DNA of 38,015 bases from Chrysochromulina tobinii (Eukaryota; Haptophyta; Prymnesiales; Chrysochromulinaceae), in the NCBI GenBank assembly GCA_001275005.1, contig JWZX01003105.1, forward strand, positions 1 through 38,015, read 5' to 3'. The notes beneath the pieces were generated by a model. That model made no database searches. It saw only the letters and a program-made list of their open reading frames with translations, and was not told where the DNA came from. Positions 37,660 through 38,015 of this stretch are shown piece by piece. Position 1 is the stretch's first letter, and each line of letters opens with the position of its first letter. The position numbers were made by a program, and so were the translations under genes.

Positions 37660-38015
37660 GCGTTGCCAGGTGCGTTAGCTAGTACATGGGTTGCAGCTGC
37701 AAGTGCAACCCGCATGGGTCGGCGTACGGCGGTCGATCCCGGTACGGTAACGCGGTGCGTGAGGCGTCGTGCGTGATAACGCTTAACGGACGAGAGCGAG
37801 AGAGATTTAATGCGCAGATTTGAAACTGAAGACTGAACAAAAGCCGTGTACACCCCGACCTGCCCAATTGGCGGGACCCCCTCGCCCATAGGGTGGGGGT
37901 AGGGTAAAAGTGAGGGCATTTTGGCGTAAGATGGTAAAAGTGTGCAGGGTACAAGATTCGCGTAAAACGGTAAAAGTCCTCGTGCCTCCGCCATCGCCCT
38001 CCCCACCGCCGCACA
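37660..38015. other. 3' flank with degenerate repeats, window end
   Basis: No gene recognised. Three copies of GGTAAAAGT lie at 37903, 37933 and 37969. The last two extend to an 18-nt GCGTAAGATGGTAAAAGT / GCGTAAAACGGTAAAAGT pair (16/18). They are AT-rich words in a GC-rich genome and may be the edge of a repeat family that continues past the window. Confidence 0.4.

Overview
This window looks like nuclear DNA of a GC-rich, gene-dense, flagellated unicellular alga with a plastid. A haptophyte (Prymnesium, Chrysochromulina or Pavlova type) is my best guess, but this is inference and no sequence search was run. The evidence is: histone genes; long open frames with few, short (about 80-140 nt) GT-AG introns; two axonemal protein genes; a mitochondrial complex I assembly factor; and proteins that start with a signal peptide followed by a possible transit peptide, as in complex-plastid algae. 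There are no operons, Shine-Dalgarno patterns or IS elements.

Left part (1-8.5 kb): a two-exon 3-ketoacyl-CoA synthase (-), histone H2A (-), a poorly resolved interval (2.9-4.4 kb), a PGY-motif flagellar microtubule inner protein (-), then a divergent pair with about 90 bp between start codons: a small tail-anchored protein (-) and an armadillo-like/coiled-coil protein (+). Middle (9-16.5 kb): a large CAP-Gly/EF-hand/Ala-Gln-repeat protein (-), a RING-H2 gene with unresolved splicing (-), histone H2B (+) and a DGAT2-type acyltransferase (+). Then come a 5-kb single-exon CFAP74-like central-pair protein gene (+) and a spliced secretory Thr-rich protein gene (+).

Right part (23.8-38 kb): a 2,040-residue membrane protein (-), split by one repeat-filled intron. 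Both halves of an RND/Patched/Dispatched-type transporter are present, with about 780 residues made of five repeats of a four-helix unit inserted between them. A plastid-type EF-hand protein (-) follows, divergent from a methyltransferase with an N-terminal Cys/His module (+). Then come a FOXRED1-like oxidoreductase carrying a one-base frameshift and an in-frame intron-like segment (+), a Gln/Gly-rich coiled-coil protein with a tiny first exon (+) and a zinc-ribbon protein (+).

Shared themes: KCS and DGAT2 are both lipid-synthesis enzymes; the PGY protein and CFAP74 are both axonemal. H2A and H2B lie 11.6 kb apart yet share an almost identical promoter block (30/32 bases, same distance to ATG), a similar leader and an identical 3' stem-loop followed by ACCCA, so they are very probably co-regulated. 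The strongest candidate for something undescribed is the RND protein with the inserted five-fold repeat module.
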